From Bacillota bacterium (GTDB lineage Bacteria > Bacillota > Clostridia > Lachnospirales > Lachnospiraceae), in assembly GCA_023411555.1 (NCBI GenBank), contig JAEYOQ010000024.1, positions 90,025-154,024 on the forward strand: DNA of 64,000 nucleotides, given 5' to 3'. The notes under the pieces are model-generated. The model was not told the origin of the DNA. It was given only the letters and a program-made list of their open reading frames with translations, and searched no databases. Numbering within the stretch: the stretch's first letter is position 1; every line of letters starts with the position of its first letter. The translations under genes were made by a program, and so were the position numbers. Below, one piece after another: positions 1 through 8,782 of this stretch.

Positions 1-196
1 GCTCGGAAGATAGCCTGGCCCTGAAGGAATTTTCGTCCTGGCTGAATATAATCTCCTGCACCTGGCCTGTTTCCATAGACTGAAGAAAGTCTGGGTAGGA
101 CATGGTAGCGGTCTCTTTGTTACTATATAGAATAGCAAGAGATAGAGAACCTATGATAATGATGGCTGCTAATAGGAATAGGTATTTTCGTTTCAT
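1..196 (-). CDS. FtsH-family membrane protease, N-terminal part (runs off the window)
   Basis: Reading the minus strand from an ATG at 194-196 gives a basic start, one hydrophobic segment (about residues 5-22) and then a stretch with MSYPDFLQSMETGQVQEI, which resembles the short extracytoplasmic FtsH_ext domain (YxxFlxxvexGxVxev) found between the two membrane segments of FtsH. A GGAGG lies 6 bases upstream of the ATG. FtsH proteins are membrane-anchored AAA+ zinc proteases that degrade misfolded membrane and regulatory proteins. The AAA and protease domains would lie outside the window, so the family call rests on the first 65 residues only. It could be a small paralogue rather than the housekeeping ftsH. 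Confidence 0.6.
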   Translation of the reverse strand, partial: MKRKYLFLLAAIIIIGSLSLAILYSNKETATMSYPDFLQSMETGQVQEIIFSQDENSFRARLSSE

Positions 197-519
197 TGGG
201 TACCTCCGAGAAGTAAAATGTTTACAAACGTATGGTTTAATTCTAGCACAAATCATTAAATTTTCTAGAACTAAAATAATGGTAAGCTTTCCTCGTAATA
301 CCTTAGGGAGTACCCCTGATTGTGATATACCAGAGATAATGGGATATATATGGATATTCTAATTTACAGATTTATTAGGAAATTTATAAATTCTTAATAA
401 ACACTTGAAATAATTGATCAACAAGAATAATATAGACTATTGGAGAATTGCTTTTACAGAAAAAATGTCAAACAATTACACAATACGCCAATGAGGGCAA
501 AATATTGGAGGCACAAATC
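197..519. other. AT-rich intergenic region between divergent genes
   Basis: This 320-bp gap separates the minus-strand FtsH-like start from the SulP gene. It should hold both promoters, but no convincing -35/-10 pair or conserved RNA structure was found. The frame continues open from a TTG at 448, but the ATG at 520 has the good ribosome site. Confidence 0.4.
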
Positions 520-2181
520 ATGAATAAGTTAAAGCCAAAATTGTTTTCGGTTATGAAAACGTATACGAAGGAGCAATTTGTTAAGGATGTGGTAGCAGGA
601 ATTATCGTTGCAATAATTGCATTGCCTTTATCGATTGCCCTGGCACTGGCATCCGGAGTCACACCGGAGAGAGGCTTGTACACCGCTATTGTTGCCGGCT
701 TCGTTATCTCCTTTTTAGGAGGAAGCCGTGTTCAGATATCGGGTCCTACGGCAGCCTTTGCCACGATTGTAGCTGGAATTGTAGCGAAAAAGGGTATGGA
801 GGGATTAGCTGTAGCAACTGTTATGGCAGGTGTCCTCCTGATTATAATGGGATTGTTAAAGTTCGGAAGACTACTAAAGTTCATTCCCTACACCATAACA
901 ACCGGCTTTACCTTTGGTATCGCCATTACGATCTTTATCGGGCAGATTAAAGATTTTTTGGGATTAACCTTACATACAAAACCGGTAGAAACGATGGAAA
1001 AGCTGATTGCCTGTTTTGAAGCAATCGCAACCATCAACCTACAGGCTGTCTTAATTGGTGCTTTAGCGCTGGCAATCCTAATCCTCTGGCCTAAGATAAA
1101 TAATAAGATACCAGCTTCTTTGATCGCAGTCATTATCACAGCGGCGATGGTGAAGCTATTTGGAGTGGAGGTCAATACCATAGGAAGTCTTTATGAGATA
1201 TCCTCAAAGCCCCCGACCTTCCAATGGCCGAATTTTAGTATATCAATGATTAGTTCCATGTTTCCGGATGCTATTACAATCGCTGTTCTGGCAGGGGTTG
1301 AATCTCTATTATCCTGCGTAGTAGCGGATGGTATGATCGGCAGTAAGCACAGATCGAACATGGAGTTGATTGCACAGGGGACCGGAAATATCTTCTCCAG
1401 CTTGTTTGGTGGTATTCCGGCAACCGGAGCAATCGCAAGAACGGCGGCTAATGTAAGGAATGGTGGCCGTACTCCCATCGCAGGAATGGTACATTCGGTC
1501 ACCCTGTTTTTGATCCTTGTAGTTTTAATGCCCTATGCAGCCTTAATTCCTATGCCTACCATCGCGGCAATCCTCTTCATGGTTGCTTATAATATGAGCG
1601 AGTGGAGAGAATTCGTTCAATTGGTGAAGAAATCACCAAAGAGCGATATTCTCGTGTTAGTATCAACCTTTGTACTGACGGTAGTCTTTGATCTTGTGGT
1701 AGCGATTGAGGTTGGTATCCTGATGGCAGCTGTTCTCTTTGTGAAAAGAATGGCTGATGTGGCAGATGTTCATGGCTGGACCTATCTAGAGGATGATGGG
1801 ACAGAGGAGGATTTGAATGATTCTGAAAACATCCGTAAGAAGAAGGTTCCGAAGCATACTCTGGTTTACGAAATCAATGGACCCATGTTCTTTGGTGCTG
1901 CTGATAAATTTATGGACATTTCATTGGATTCCCATGTGAAGGTGGTTATTCTTCGAATGAGAAGTGTGCCTGCCATGGATGTGAACGCACTTCATGCACT
2001 TAATAATGTCTTAAAGTCCTGCCAGAAGAAGCACATCACCTTGATTATGTCCCATGTCCAAGACCAACCTATGAAAATGATGCAAAAGGCAGGCTTTGAT
2101 CAGTTGATTGGTGAGGAAAACTTCTGTGATAATATCGATCTTGCCTTGATGAGGGCTGAACAACTGCAGGAAGTAGGATAA
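520..2181 (+). CDS. SulP-family inorganic anion transporter with STAS domain
   Basis: The 553-residue protein has the SulP layout: about a dozen hydrophobic segments over roughly residues 20-410 and a soluble C-terminal STAS domain over about 440-545. The segment with ISGPTAAFATIVAGI near residue 85 matches the conserved SulP region. SulP proteins move sulfate, bicarbonate or dicarboxylates across the cytoplasmic membrane; the substrate cannot be read from sequence. The frame is open from a TTG at 448, but the ATG at 520 is preceded by TTGGAGG 8 bases upstream and starts just before the family's conserved N-terminus, so it is preferred. It stands alone, with no carbonic anhydrase or sulfate-assimilation gene beside it. 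Confidence 0.88.
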   Translation: MNKLKPKLFSVMKTYTKEQFVKDVVAGIIVAIIALPLSIALALASGVTPERGLYTAIVAGFVISFLGGSRVQISGPTAAFATIVAGIVAKKGMEGLAVATVMAGVLLIIMGLLKFGRLLKFIPYTITTGFTFGIAITIFIGQIKDFLGLTLHTKPVETMEKLIACFEAIATINLQAVLIGALALAILILWPKINNKIPASLIAVIITAAMVKLFGVEVNTIGSLYEISSKPPTFQWPNFSISMISSMFPDAITIAVLAGVESLLSCVVADGMIGSKHRSNMELIAQGTGNIFSSLFGGIPATGAIARTAANVRNGGRTPIAGMVHSVTLFLILVVLMPYAALIPMPTIAAILFMVAYNMSEWREFVQLVKKSPKSDILVLVSTFVLTVVFDLVVAIEVGILMAAVLFVKRMADVADVHGWTYLEDDGTEEDLNDSENIRKKKVPKHTLVYEINGPMFFGAADKFMDISLDSHVKVVILRMRSVPAMDVNALHALNNVLKSCQKKHITLIMSHVQDQPMKMMQKAGFDQLIGEENFCDNIDLALMRAEQLQEVG

Positions 2182-2390
2182 ATCATACCTTCCGGACACC
2201 GCCTGTGGCTTCGTGCTTCACAGAAATCCTAGCATCATTTTGAACTAGCTGTGAAAGTAACGTTCAACGATGATTGAGTAAAACTCAGGAAATATTAGTG
2301 TATTTTTTCCCGAAAAGCAGTATAATGGTCTCAGATGTAGGTATTATTATCAGAAGGATCGATACCATGAACCATTAGGAGGAATATACG

Positions 2391-2795
2391 ATGAAAGGAA
2401 AATTAGTACAGATTATTAAGCTAGTTCTCATTCAAATCCTTTGTGTCATGATTTTTTTATCCATTAGTGTTCTTTGTGCCGTTCTGATTTCTCGCTTTTC
2501 TGGAAGCATATTAAGAACAGTAATGGTGTATGAAGGCTTTATTCTGGTTTTGGTAGGAGCCCTGCTATCACCGAGAGCCACCCGGTCATTTATTAATGCA
2601 AATGCCCTGGACCAGCCGAATGCAGCCCAGATCGCTTATCGGGACATGGAGATCAATCGAATGGAACAGGAATTCGAGCGGGAGGATCCTTTATATTATA
2701 AGAATTTCTTTTACCTGGTTAAGGGGAGTGCCCATAATATAACCATGATTCTTGCGGGCTTAATTCTGTTATTCTATGCCTTGAATTATTTATAA
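2391..2795 (+). CDS. small membrane protein of unknown function
   Basis: The 134-residue product has three likely membrane segments: about residues 8-35, a second around 42-60, and a C-terminal one around 115-133. A charged loop with NRMEQEFEREDPLYYKNFF lies between the second and third. A clear AGGAGG sits 8 bases before the ATG. The loop could face the cytoplasm and bind a partner. I do not recognise a family. It is flanked by the SulP gene and the interrupted protease gene but shows no sign of sharing an operon with either. Confidence 0.7.
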   Translation: MKGKLVQIIKLVLIQILCVMIFLSISVLCAVLISRFSGSILRTVMVYEGFILVLVGALLSPRATRSFINANALDQPNAAQIAYRDMEINRMEQEFEREDPLYYKNFFYLVKGSAHNITMILAGLILLFYALNYL

Positions 2796-2910
2796 GATTA
2801 GGGTGCCAAAAGGCTGATTCTTGCTTTGTGAGTGAATATCACTGCATCAGTATAGTATTTATACTCATGCAAATCCTGCCTGCATATAATGAGTTAAGGA
2901 TATCATATCA

Positions 2911-3546
2911 GTGAAGGTTTATATGGATAATGCAAAGATAGAAAATGAGCTAAATCTTGCCCTTGACGTCTCAGAAGCGGAGCGGGAAAGGACCGTCAAT
3001 CTTAATGTGGGTTTTACACCTGACATGGACTTATGGGAGTTGATTGTTAAGTACAGCGGTAGTCTTGATCGTGTCAGGGAGGAGCTGCAGATATCTGCTG
3101 TGGAGCTGGCGAGTCAATATGCAATTCTGACCATTCCGGAATATCTGATTGGTCGATTGACCGAATATCCGGAGATTGAATACATTGAGAAACCAAAGCG
3201 CCTGTTTTATGAGGCGAACGAAGGGCGTAGGGCTTCCTGTATTAATCCGGTACAGATGGGAAATTACAATCTGTTCGGAGAAGGTGTATTGGTTGCAATC
3301 ATTGATTCCGGAATTGACTATTCCCACCCGGATTTTCGTAATGAGGATGGTACAACAAGAATTGATGCGATATGGGATCAGACCATACCGGGCAATCCCC
3401 CGTTAGGCTACGACATCGGCTCTCTGTATACAAGAGAACAGATTAATGAAGCACTTCGGCTTCCGATGCCGGAGCGAATGGAGATTGTTCCAAGTACGGA
3501 CCTGTCGGGGCACGGAACCCATATGGGGTGTTCAAAAAATATGTAA
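2911..3546 (+). CDS. S8 subtilisin-like protease (CspA-like), 5' half, interrupted by an integrated element
   Basis: Residues 1 to about 100 look like the propeptide/N-terminal region of the clostridial CspA-like subtilases. The catalytic domain then begins with VAIIDSGIDYSHPDF (catalytic Asp132) and reaches LSGHGTH (catalytic His201). After His204 the frame enters foreign sequence and stops after seven more codons at 3546. The Ser of the triad is absent, so this piece alone cannot be active. Codon 204 ends at 3522, where the CCCAT shared with the right junction also ends; the 3' half resumes in phase at 25661. Start is GTG 2911, or possibly ATG 2923 which has AAGG 6 bases upstream. In clostridia, relatives include Csp germination proteases and uncharacterised paralogues; which one this is cannot be told here. 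Confidence 0.9.
   Translation: MKVYMDNAKIENELNLALDVSEAERERTVNLNVGFTPDMDLWELIVKYSGSLDRVREELQISAVELASQYAILTIPEYLIGRLTEYPEIEYIEKPKRLFYEANEGRRASCINPVQMGNYNLFGEGVLVAIIDSGIDYSHPDFRNEDGTTRIDAIWDQTIPGNPPLGYDIGSLYTREQINEALRLPMPERMEIVPSTDLSGHGTHMGCSKNM
3505..3540. other. attL: left junction of the integrated element
   Basis: The chromosomal arm is the protease sequence ending ACGGAACCCAT (3512-3522). It is followed by element sequence ATGGGGTGTTCAAAAAAT (3523-3540). CCCAT at 3518-3522 is shared with the right junction (25656-25660). The element arm is, apart from a short asymmetric insertion, the inverse of the element arm at attR, as expected for two halves of one attP. Confidence 0.85.
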
Positions 3547-3567
3547 GGGGCTGTTGAAACAGCCCCT
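3546..3567. terminator. hairpin at the left end of the element
   Basis: A perfect inverted repeat (GGGGCTGTT at 3547-3555, AACAGCCCC at 3558-3566) follows the truncated protease stop. There is no strong T run, so termination on the plus strand may be weak. The stem shares the GGGGCTGTTG sequence of a terminator family seen at 15349 and 53989. It may stop protease transcription from entering the element. Confidence 0.55.
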
Positions 3568-3679
3568 GTTTGTGTATATAATGGTACTTACTAAACTGGA
3601 CTACTTTCAAAGCCTCCTTTCGTATAAGCTTATATTCTGTGAGCGGATGGATATGGAGTTATGAATAAGGAGCTATAGA

Positions 3680-5692
3680 ATGAACAAGGATGAAACACTT
3701 CAAAGCAAAGAACGGGAGAATGAACTGAGATACCTTAAGCTTCTATCCAATCAATACCCAACGATTGCAGCGGCCTGTACTGAGATCATTAATCTTCAAG
3801 CAATCTTGAACTTACCGAAAGGGACGGAACATTTTTTGTCTGACATCCATGGAGAACATGAGTCCTTTGACCATGTATTAAAAAATGCATCAGGCGCTAT
3901 CAAACGTAAAATAAAGGACCTATATGGGGAAGCTCTGAGGGAGAGTGAAATAAAGAGCCTTGCAACCTTAATCTACTATCCTGAACAGAAACTGGAGATA
4001 GTATTACGAGAGGAGGGAAACCTGGAGGATTGGTATCGGGTCACCTTATATCGACTCATTGAAATATGTCGTTATGCATCGACTAAGTATACACGATCCA
4101 AGGTAAGAAAAGCGTTACCGAAGGATTTTGCCTATATTATTGAAGAGCTTCTCCATGAGGAAGCGGAGAGACGAAATAAGGAAGAATATTACAAGGAAAT
4201 CATCCAGACAATTATACGTATAGATCGTGCAAAGGAATTTATTATTGCTATATCGAAATTGATTCAGAGAATGGTAGTTGATCGATTACATATTATCGGA
4301 GACATCTTCGATCGTGGCCCCGGTGCAGATATCATCATGGAGACCCTACTCGCTTATCATAGTGTGGATATCCAGTGGGGGAATCATGATATATTGTGGA
4401 TGGGAGCGGCTTCAGGAAATAAGGCATGTATTGCTAATGTACTGAGAATTTGTATGAAATATGCTAATCTTCAGACCGTCGAAGATGGGTATGGAATTAA
4501 TCTGCTACCTCTTGCTACCTTTGCTATGAGATATTATGGGGAGGATGAATGTAGATGCTTCCAGCCTAAGCTAGAGGGGAAGGAAGGGATTGGGAGCAAT
4601 GAGCTTCAGCTAATAGCTCAGATGCATAAAGCGATTACAATTCTTCAGTTTAAGCTGGAGGGAGAGATCATCAAACGCAATCCGGGATACCAGATGGAAG
4701 ATCGCCTTCTTCTGAGTAAGCTGTGTCTGGAAAGTGGACAAGTAGAAGTAGATGGAAAGACATATGTACTAAAGGATACGAAATTCCCTACGATTGACCC
4801 GGAGAGCCCTTATGATCTACTAGCGGAAGAGCAGGAGTTAGTGGATAAATTAGTATCCTCCTTTTTAAACAGTGAGAAGCTACAAAGGCATATTCGCTTT
4901 TTGTATTCTAATGGTAGCATGTATCTGAAGAATAATTCCAATCTTCTTTATCACGGTTGCATTCCGCTACACTCTGACGGAAGTCTAAAAAAAGTAAAAA
5001 TAGATGAAACAGATAAGACCTATAGTGGCAGAGCTTATCTGGATCAGCTGGATATGATGGTTAGAGAAGGCTACTTTAACTACAAGAATCCGGAAACAAA
5101 ACAATACTGTATGGATATGATGTGGTATTTATGGTGTGGGCCGGATTCTCCTCTTTTCGGAAAAGAGAGGATGACTACCTTTGAACGCTATTTTATAGAA
5201 GCAAAGGAAACGCATATAGAAAAAAGAAATCCATACTTTGATTTGCGGGATGACGAGAGGATTTGTAACATGATCTTTCAGGAATTTGGTTTAGAGCCAA
5301 GCGTATCCCATATTATTAATGGCCACGTACCGGTAAAAATTAAAAAAGGCGAGAGTCCGATACGAGCAAATGGAAAATTGCTGGTCATTGACGGCGGTTT
5401 TTCGAGACCCTATCAGGCAAAGACCGGGATTGCTGGTTATACCTTAATCTATAATTCCTTTGGGCTGCTCTTAGTATCCCATGAGCCCTTTGAGTCTACG
5501 CAGAAGGCCATTGAAGAGGAGAAAGATATCCATTCTACTACGCTTGTATTAGAACAGGAGTTAGTTCGTAAGAGAGTAGGAGATACGGATATAGGCAATG
5601 AATTAAGACATCAAATTGAGGATTTGGAAAAGCTCTTGGAAGCCTATCGGAAAGGCTTTATCAAGGAGAGAAGCGAAAGACTTCATCTTTGA
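3680..5692 (+). CDS. fbp: class III (Firmicutes-type) fructose-1,6-bisphosphatase
   Basis: This 670-residue protein matches the length and pattern of the Firmicutes Fbp family (about 640-670 residues), which is unrelated to class I/II FBPases. It hydrolyses fructose 1,6-bisphosphate to fructose 6-phosphate in gluconeogenesis. Metallophosphoesterase motifs are visible: SDIHGEH (54-60), GDIFDRGPG (about 208-216), WGNHD (about 232-236) and a C-terminal NGHVPVK. The start ATG has AGGAGC 6 bases upstream. It is followed by its own terminator and is transcribed separately from the sugar genes. It is odd that a central metabolic gene sits just inside the left end of a mobile element; it may be a second copy or the only one. 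Confidence 0.93.
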   Translation: MNKDETLQSKERENELRYLKLLSNQYPTIAAACTEIINLQAILNLPKGTEHFLSDIHGEHESFDHVLKNASGAIKRKIKDLYGEALRESEIKSLATLIYYPEQKLEIVLREEGNLEDWYRVTLYRLIEICRYASTKYTRSKVRKALPKDFAYIIEELLHEEAERRNKEEYYKEIIQTIIRIDRAKEFIIAISKLIQRMVVDRLHIIGDIFDRGPGADIIMETLLAYHSVDIQWGNHDILWMGAASGNKACIANVLRICMKYANLQTVEDGYGINLLPLATFAMRYYGEDECRCFQPKLEGKEGIGSNELQLIAQMHKAITILQFKLEGEIIKRNPGYQMEDRLLLSKLCLESGQVEVDGKTYVLKDTKFPTIDPESPYDLLAEEQELVDKLVSSFLNSEKLQRHIRFLYSNGSMYLKNNSNLLYHGCIPLHSDGSLKKVKIDETDKTYSGRAYLDQLDMMVREGYFNYKNPETKQYCMDMMWYLWCGPDSPLFGKERMTTFERYFIEAKETHIEKRNPYFDLRDDERICNMIFQEFGLEPSVSHIINGHVPVKIKKGESPIRANGKLLVIDGGFSRPYQAKTGIAGYTLIYNSFGLLLVSHEPFESTQKAIEEEKDIHSTTLVLEQELVRKRVGDTDIGNELRHQIEDLEKLLEAYRKGFIKERSERLHL

Positions 5693-5742
5693 TGTTGGGA
5701 AGAAGATGCCTGTTATCAGTAATGATAGTCATATTTAATTAT

Positions 5743-5784
5743 AAAACGAAGGAAGTCTCTGAATAGGGATGTCCTTCGTTTTTA
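5743..5784 (+). terminator. rho-independent terminator after fbp
   Basis: An 11-bp perfect stem (AAAACGAAGGA 5743-5753; TCCTTCGTTTT 5772-5782) ends in a T run. It closes the fbp transcript before the mannosidase promoter. Confidence 0.85.
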
Positions 5785-5821
5785 TTTACTCAAGATTTGC
5801 TCCTATTTATGAATAAAATGG

Positions 5822-5859
5822 TTTACAGAAAATACTAGACATGATAATATATGTACATA
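5822..5859 (+). promoter_or_regulatory. promoter of the GH38-like gene with overlapping palindrome
   Basis: TTTACA (5822-5827) and TAATAT (5845-5850) are separated by 17 bp. A perfect 10-bp palindrome TATGTACATA (5850-5859) begins at the last base of the -10 box, a position suited to repression. The nearby GntR/LacI-type regulator is the most likely ligand, since AraR-type operators have a similar GTAC centre; this link is inferred. Confidence 0.5.
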
Positions 5860-5958
5860 ACATATATTTAATATAATAATATATAACGTGACGTCAGTGC
5901 GAAGACATAATATATTGCAGACTCCTGGAAAGGAAATAATGACAAAAGAGAGGTTTCT

Positions 5959-8520
5959 ATGGTTGAAAAGATAATTCTTGTATTTAAGACGCATTTTGAT
6001 ATTGGATTCACCAATCTATCTTCCAAGGTTATTGATCAATATGCGGATTCTATGCTGAAGGACGTGGTTGCCACATGCAAAGCCACGGAGCATATGGGAC
6101 AACAGAAGTATGTGTGGACAATGCCCTCATGGCCGTTAAAAATAATCACCGAACGGTGTTCTGATGATTTGAAGATCGAACTGAACTCACTGATTGAGAA
6201 GGGGCAAATAGCTTGGCATGCGTTACCCTTTACATTCCATACGGATTTTTGCAGTGTAGAAGAATTAATAGAAGGTTTTCGTTATGGACGAGAATTGTCC
6301 TCGGCATATGGCAAGCCCTATCCAATATCAGCGAAGATGACTGATGTTCCGGGGCATGGTGTTATGCTGCCGGCTATTTTAAGTGGAGCTGGTGTGAAGT
6401 TCTTACATCTGGGCTGCAATGAATTCTCTAGTCCGCCTAAGGTGCCATTCCTGTTTCATTGGCAGGCTCCCAGTGGCCAATCTGTACTTACGATGTATAG
6501 CAAGGGAGGATACGGAACTTCCCTGCTTCCACCAGAGGGCTGGAACTACCCGGTATGGATGGCTCTTATGCACACTCATGATAATTCCGGTCCGCAGTCT
6601 GCTGCACTGATAGGCGAAATGGTTCAAACCGTTCAAAGAAAATACCCGGATGCAGAAGTAATATGTGGAACTATGGATGATTTTTATCACGAATTATCGA
6701 AATGTGATTTAAGCCATATCCCTACCATAGACAAGGATCTTGCTGATACGTGGATACATGGTGTTGGAACGTATCCGCAAGAGGTTGGTATTGTTCGAAA
6801 TAATAGAGAAAAAAGCAAACGACTACAGGCTATGTTGGTAAAACAAGCGTTGGAAGGTAAGAAGACCGAGGAAGCAATCAATGATAAATTAGATCGGTTT
6901 TACGAAGAGGTTAATTTATTCGGAGAGCATACCTGGGGTGCGGATGTGAAAACGTGGCTAGGGTCAGGACGTGTATATACAAAGGATGATTTTCTGAAAA
7001 TGAAAGATCAAGAAAAGTATCGCTTTATGGAGGCTTCGTGGCAGGAACAGAAGGATAGGGCGCTTCAAAGCGGAGCAACCTTAGATGAAATAAAGCTGTT
7101 GGTAGAGCAAGGTGAGAATGGTTGCCCTTCTCTCTTTAACCCAAATAGCTCTGCATATACTGGCTGGGTATCCCTCAAGGAGTTAAAGCAGAAGAGTGGT
7201 TCCGGGAAAGTAGAAGATACTAATATGAAATATCCGGACTTTGGACTAGAAATTAATGGAAAACCTCTTCCGATAACTAGGATAAATGGAGAGTGGGCTT
7301 GTTATGTAGAAGATATACCCCCTTTTGTCACTGTTCCGCTTCATTTTAGAGATGAGCCTGTGCCAATAATGAATATGATTATTGAAAGTAATAACTCCTT
7401 AGTGACGGTAGAAAATCATAGATATGCTTTAAGGTTTGAGGAGGCTTCAGGAGATATAACGGAGCTCTATGACAAGAAATTGAATATAACATTAATGGAA
7501 CGAAAAAATGAAAAGGGAGTTTTCTCATATCAGTATGATCGCTACGGTACCGAAGATATTACTACATTCATAAAAGAATATGCTTATCGTTTTTCGGATT
7601 GGGGGATTAAGGATTTTGGCAGAGAAAACTATCCGGAATGCGAGCATAAGGTTTATAGACCGATATTTCAGTCTTATTCCGTTGATTTAAATACGGTTAG
7701 TTTCTTCTATAAAGGGATAGAAAGTGCTGAAAAATATGGTGACGCAGATGCGATTAGGCTGGAGGTTACTTTACCTCCGGCAGGTGATGAATTATTTGTG
7801 AGCTTGCATTTGGACCATAAAAACGAGTGTCCTTATGTGGAATCCGGTACTCTATTATTCCCCTTTGCGCAAGAGGATGTGCAATATAGAATCAATAAAT
7901 CCAATACTGTATTAGATCCTTCAGTGGATATTCAAGAAGGTGCGAACCACGTATTCTATTGTATCGAGAATTATCTTACTATGATGAGCGGGCATAAGGG
8001 CTTGTGCATCATTGCAAAGGATACACCCTTAGTCTCTTTGGGAGATACAGGTGTGCTCAGATATAGAAATAATTATAAAGAACCAACAGAATCAATTGCT
8101 TATTTTAACCTGTTCAACAATATGTGGGGGACGAATTTCCCGCAATGGATTGGTGGTGATCTATCCTATCATTATGTATTATTTGGTATCGATCGGTGCC
8201 AGGAAGAATATTTGATGGAGCGAGTCGCGGTACTAAGTGAGGGAGTTGAGGTCACCGGAGTGAGACTAGAGGAAGAAATCACTGGTTTTCCGGAGCATAT
8301 GCAACTAATTAATGCAAAGTACAATAGTGAGGGGCTAATAGTAAGATTTAAAGATCTTGCTGGTACAGCAGCCTATAGAAGTATTCATATAAATAATCAC
8401 AATATTACCCCCATTGATTTAAATAATGTCACCTTAGGTGAGAGTTGCAGTGAGGTCTATGATTTTAATGTATCACCTTATGGAATATATTCCTTTCTGA
8501 TCACAAAGCAATCATCTTAA
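5959..8520 (+). CDS. GH38-like glycosidase (putative alpha-mannosidase, DUF5054-type)
   Basis: The 853-residue protein starts with IILVFKTHFDIGFTNLS, a variant of the GH38 N-terminal zinc-binding HxD motif. TDVPGHG around residue 128 is where GH38 enzymes carry the catalytic Asp. The N-terminal (alpha/beta)7 domain is followed by a helical region and a large beta-rich C-terminal part, as in GH38 enzymes. There is no signal peptide, so it should act in the cytoplasm on imported oligosaccharides. The motifs differ from classic alpha-mannosidases and I believe the closest group is that annotated DUF5054, so the exact substrate is uncertain. The start ATG has AGAGAGG upstream. The regulator gene follows after a 260-bp gap with its own promoter. 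Confidence 0.75.
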   Translation: MVEKIILVFKTHFDIGFTNLSSKVIDQYADSMLKDVVATCKATEHMGQQKYVWTMPSWPLKIITERCSDDLKIELNSLIEKGQIAWHALPFTFHTDFCSVEELIEGFRYGRELSSAYGKPYPISAKMTDVPGHGVMLPAILSGAGVKFLHLGCNEFSSPPKVPFLFHWQAPSGQSVLTMYSKGGYGTSLLPPEGWNYPVWMALMHTHDNSGPQSAALIGEMVQTVQRKYPDAEVICGTMDDFYHELSKCDLSHIPTIDKDLADTWIHGVGTYPQEVGIVRNNREKSKRLQAMLVKQALEGKKTEEAINDKLDRFYEEVNLFGEHTWGADVKTWLGSGRVYTKDDFLKMKDQEKYRFMEASWQEQKDRALQSGATLDEIKLLVEQGENGCPSLFNPNSSAYTGWVSLKELKQKSGSGKVEDTNMKYPDFGLEINGKPLPITRINGEWACYVEDIPPFVTVPLHFRDEPVPIMNMIIESNNSLVTVENHRYALRFEEASGDITELYDKKLNITLMERKNEKGVFSYQYDRYGTEDITTFIKEYAYRFSDWGIKDFGRENYPECEHKVYRPIFQSYSVDLNTVSFFYKGIESAEKYGDADAIRLEVTLPPAGDELFVSLHLDHKNECPYVESGTLLFPFAQEDVQYRINKSNTVLDPSVDIQEGANHVFYCIENYLTMMSGHKGLCIIAKDTPLVSLGDTGVLRYRNNYKEPTESIAYFNLFNNMWGTNFPQWIGGDLSYHYVLFGIDRCQEEYLMERVAVLSEGVEVTGVRLEEEITGFPEHMQLINAKYNSEGLIVRFKDLAGTAAYRSIHINNHNITPIDLNNVTLGESCSEVYDFNVSPYGIYSFLITKQSS

Positions 8521-8571
8521 GTCTCCTAAATGGGAAGTGAAATGAAATATTATGTAAAATAAATAGAGTAG

Positions 8572-8666
8572 TTGATTAATTTTGCCAATTATATTATTAT
8601 ATAAACTGTAAAATATAATTAAAATCTATGTAAGTATGTGTATACATTACGTACATATGAGTAATG
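8572..8666 (+). promoter_or_regulatory. promoter and inverted repeat upstream of the GntR/LacI-type regulator
   Basis: TTGATT (8572-8577) and TATTAT (8595-8600) are 17 bp apart. Downstream, CATTAC (8645-8650) and GTAATG (8661-8666) form an inverted repeat around a GTACATAT core that resembles the palindrome at the mannosidase promoter. This could be an autoregulatory operator. Confidence 0.4.
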
Positions 8667-8782
8667 CCTACATATAGACAGAAGAAAGGCTTTCTGACCA
8701 CACTAGATAAAGACAGGTTGATCCTTGTTGTGAGATTACATTATTACAGAAAGAAAAATAGATGGTATGATGGGGTGCAAGA

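Noticed and set aside
3446..3664. A 72-codon frame that crosses the left junction
   Set aside because: It joins out-of-frame protease sequence with element sequence, so it is a by-product of the insertion.
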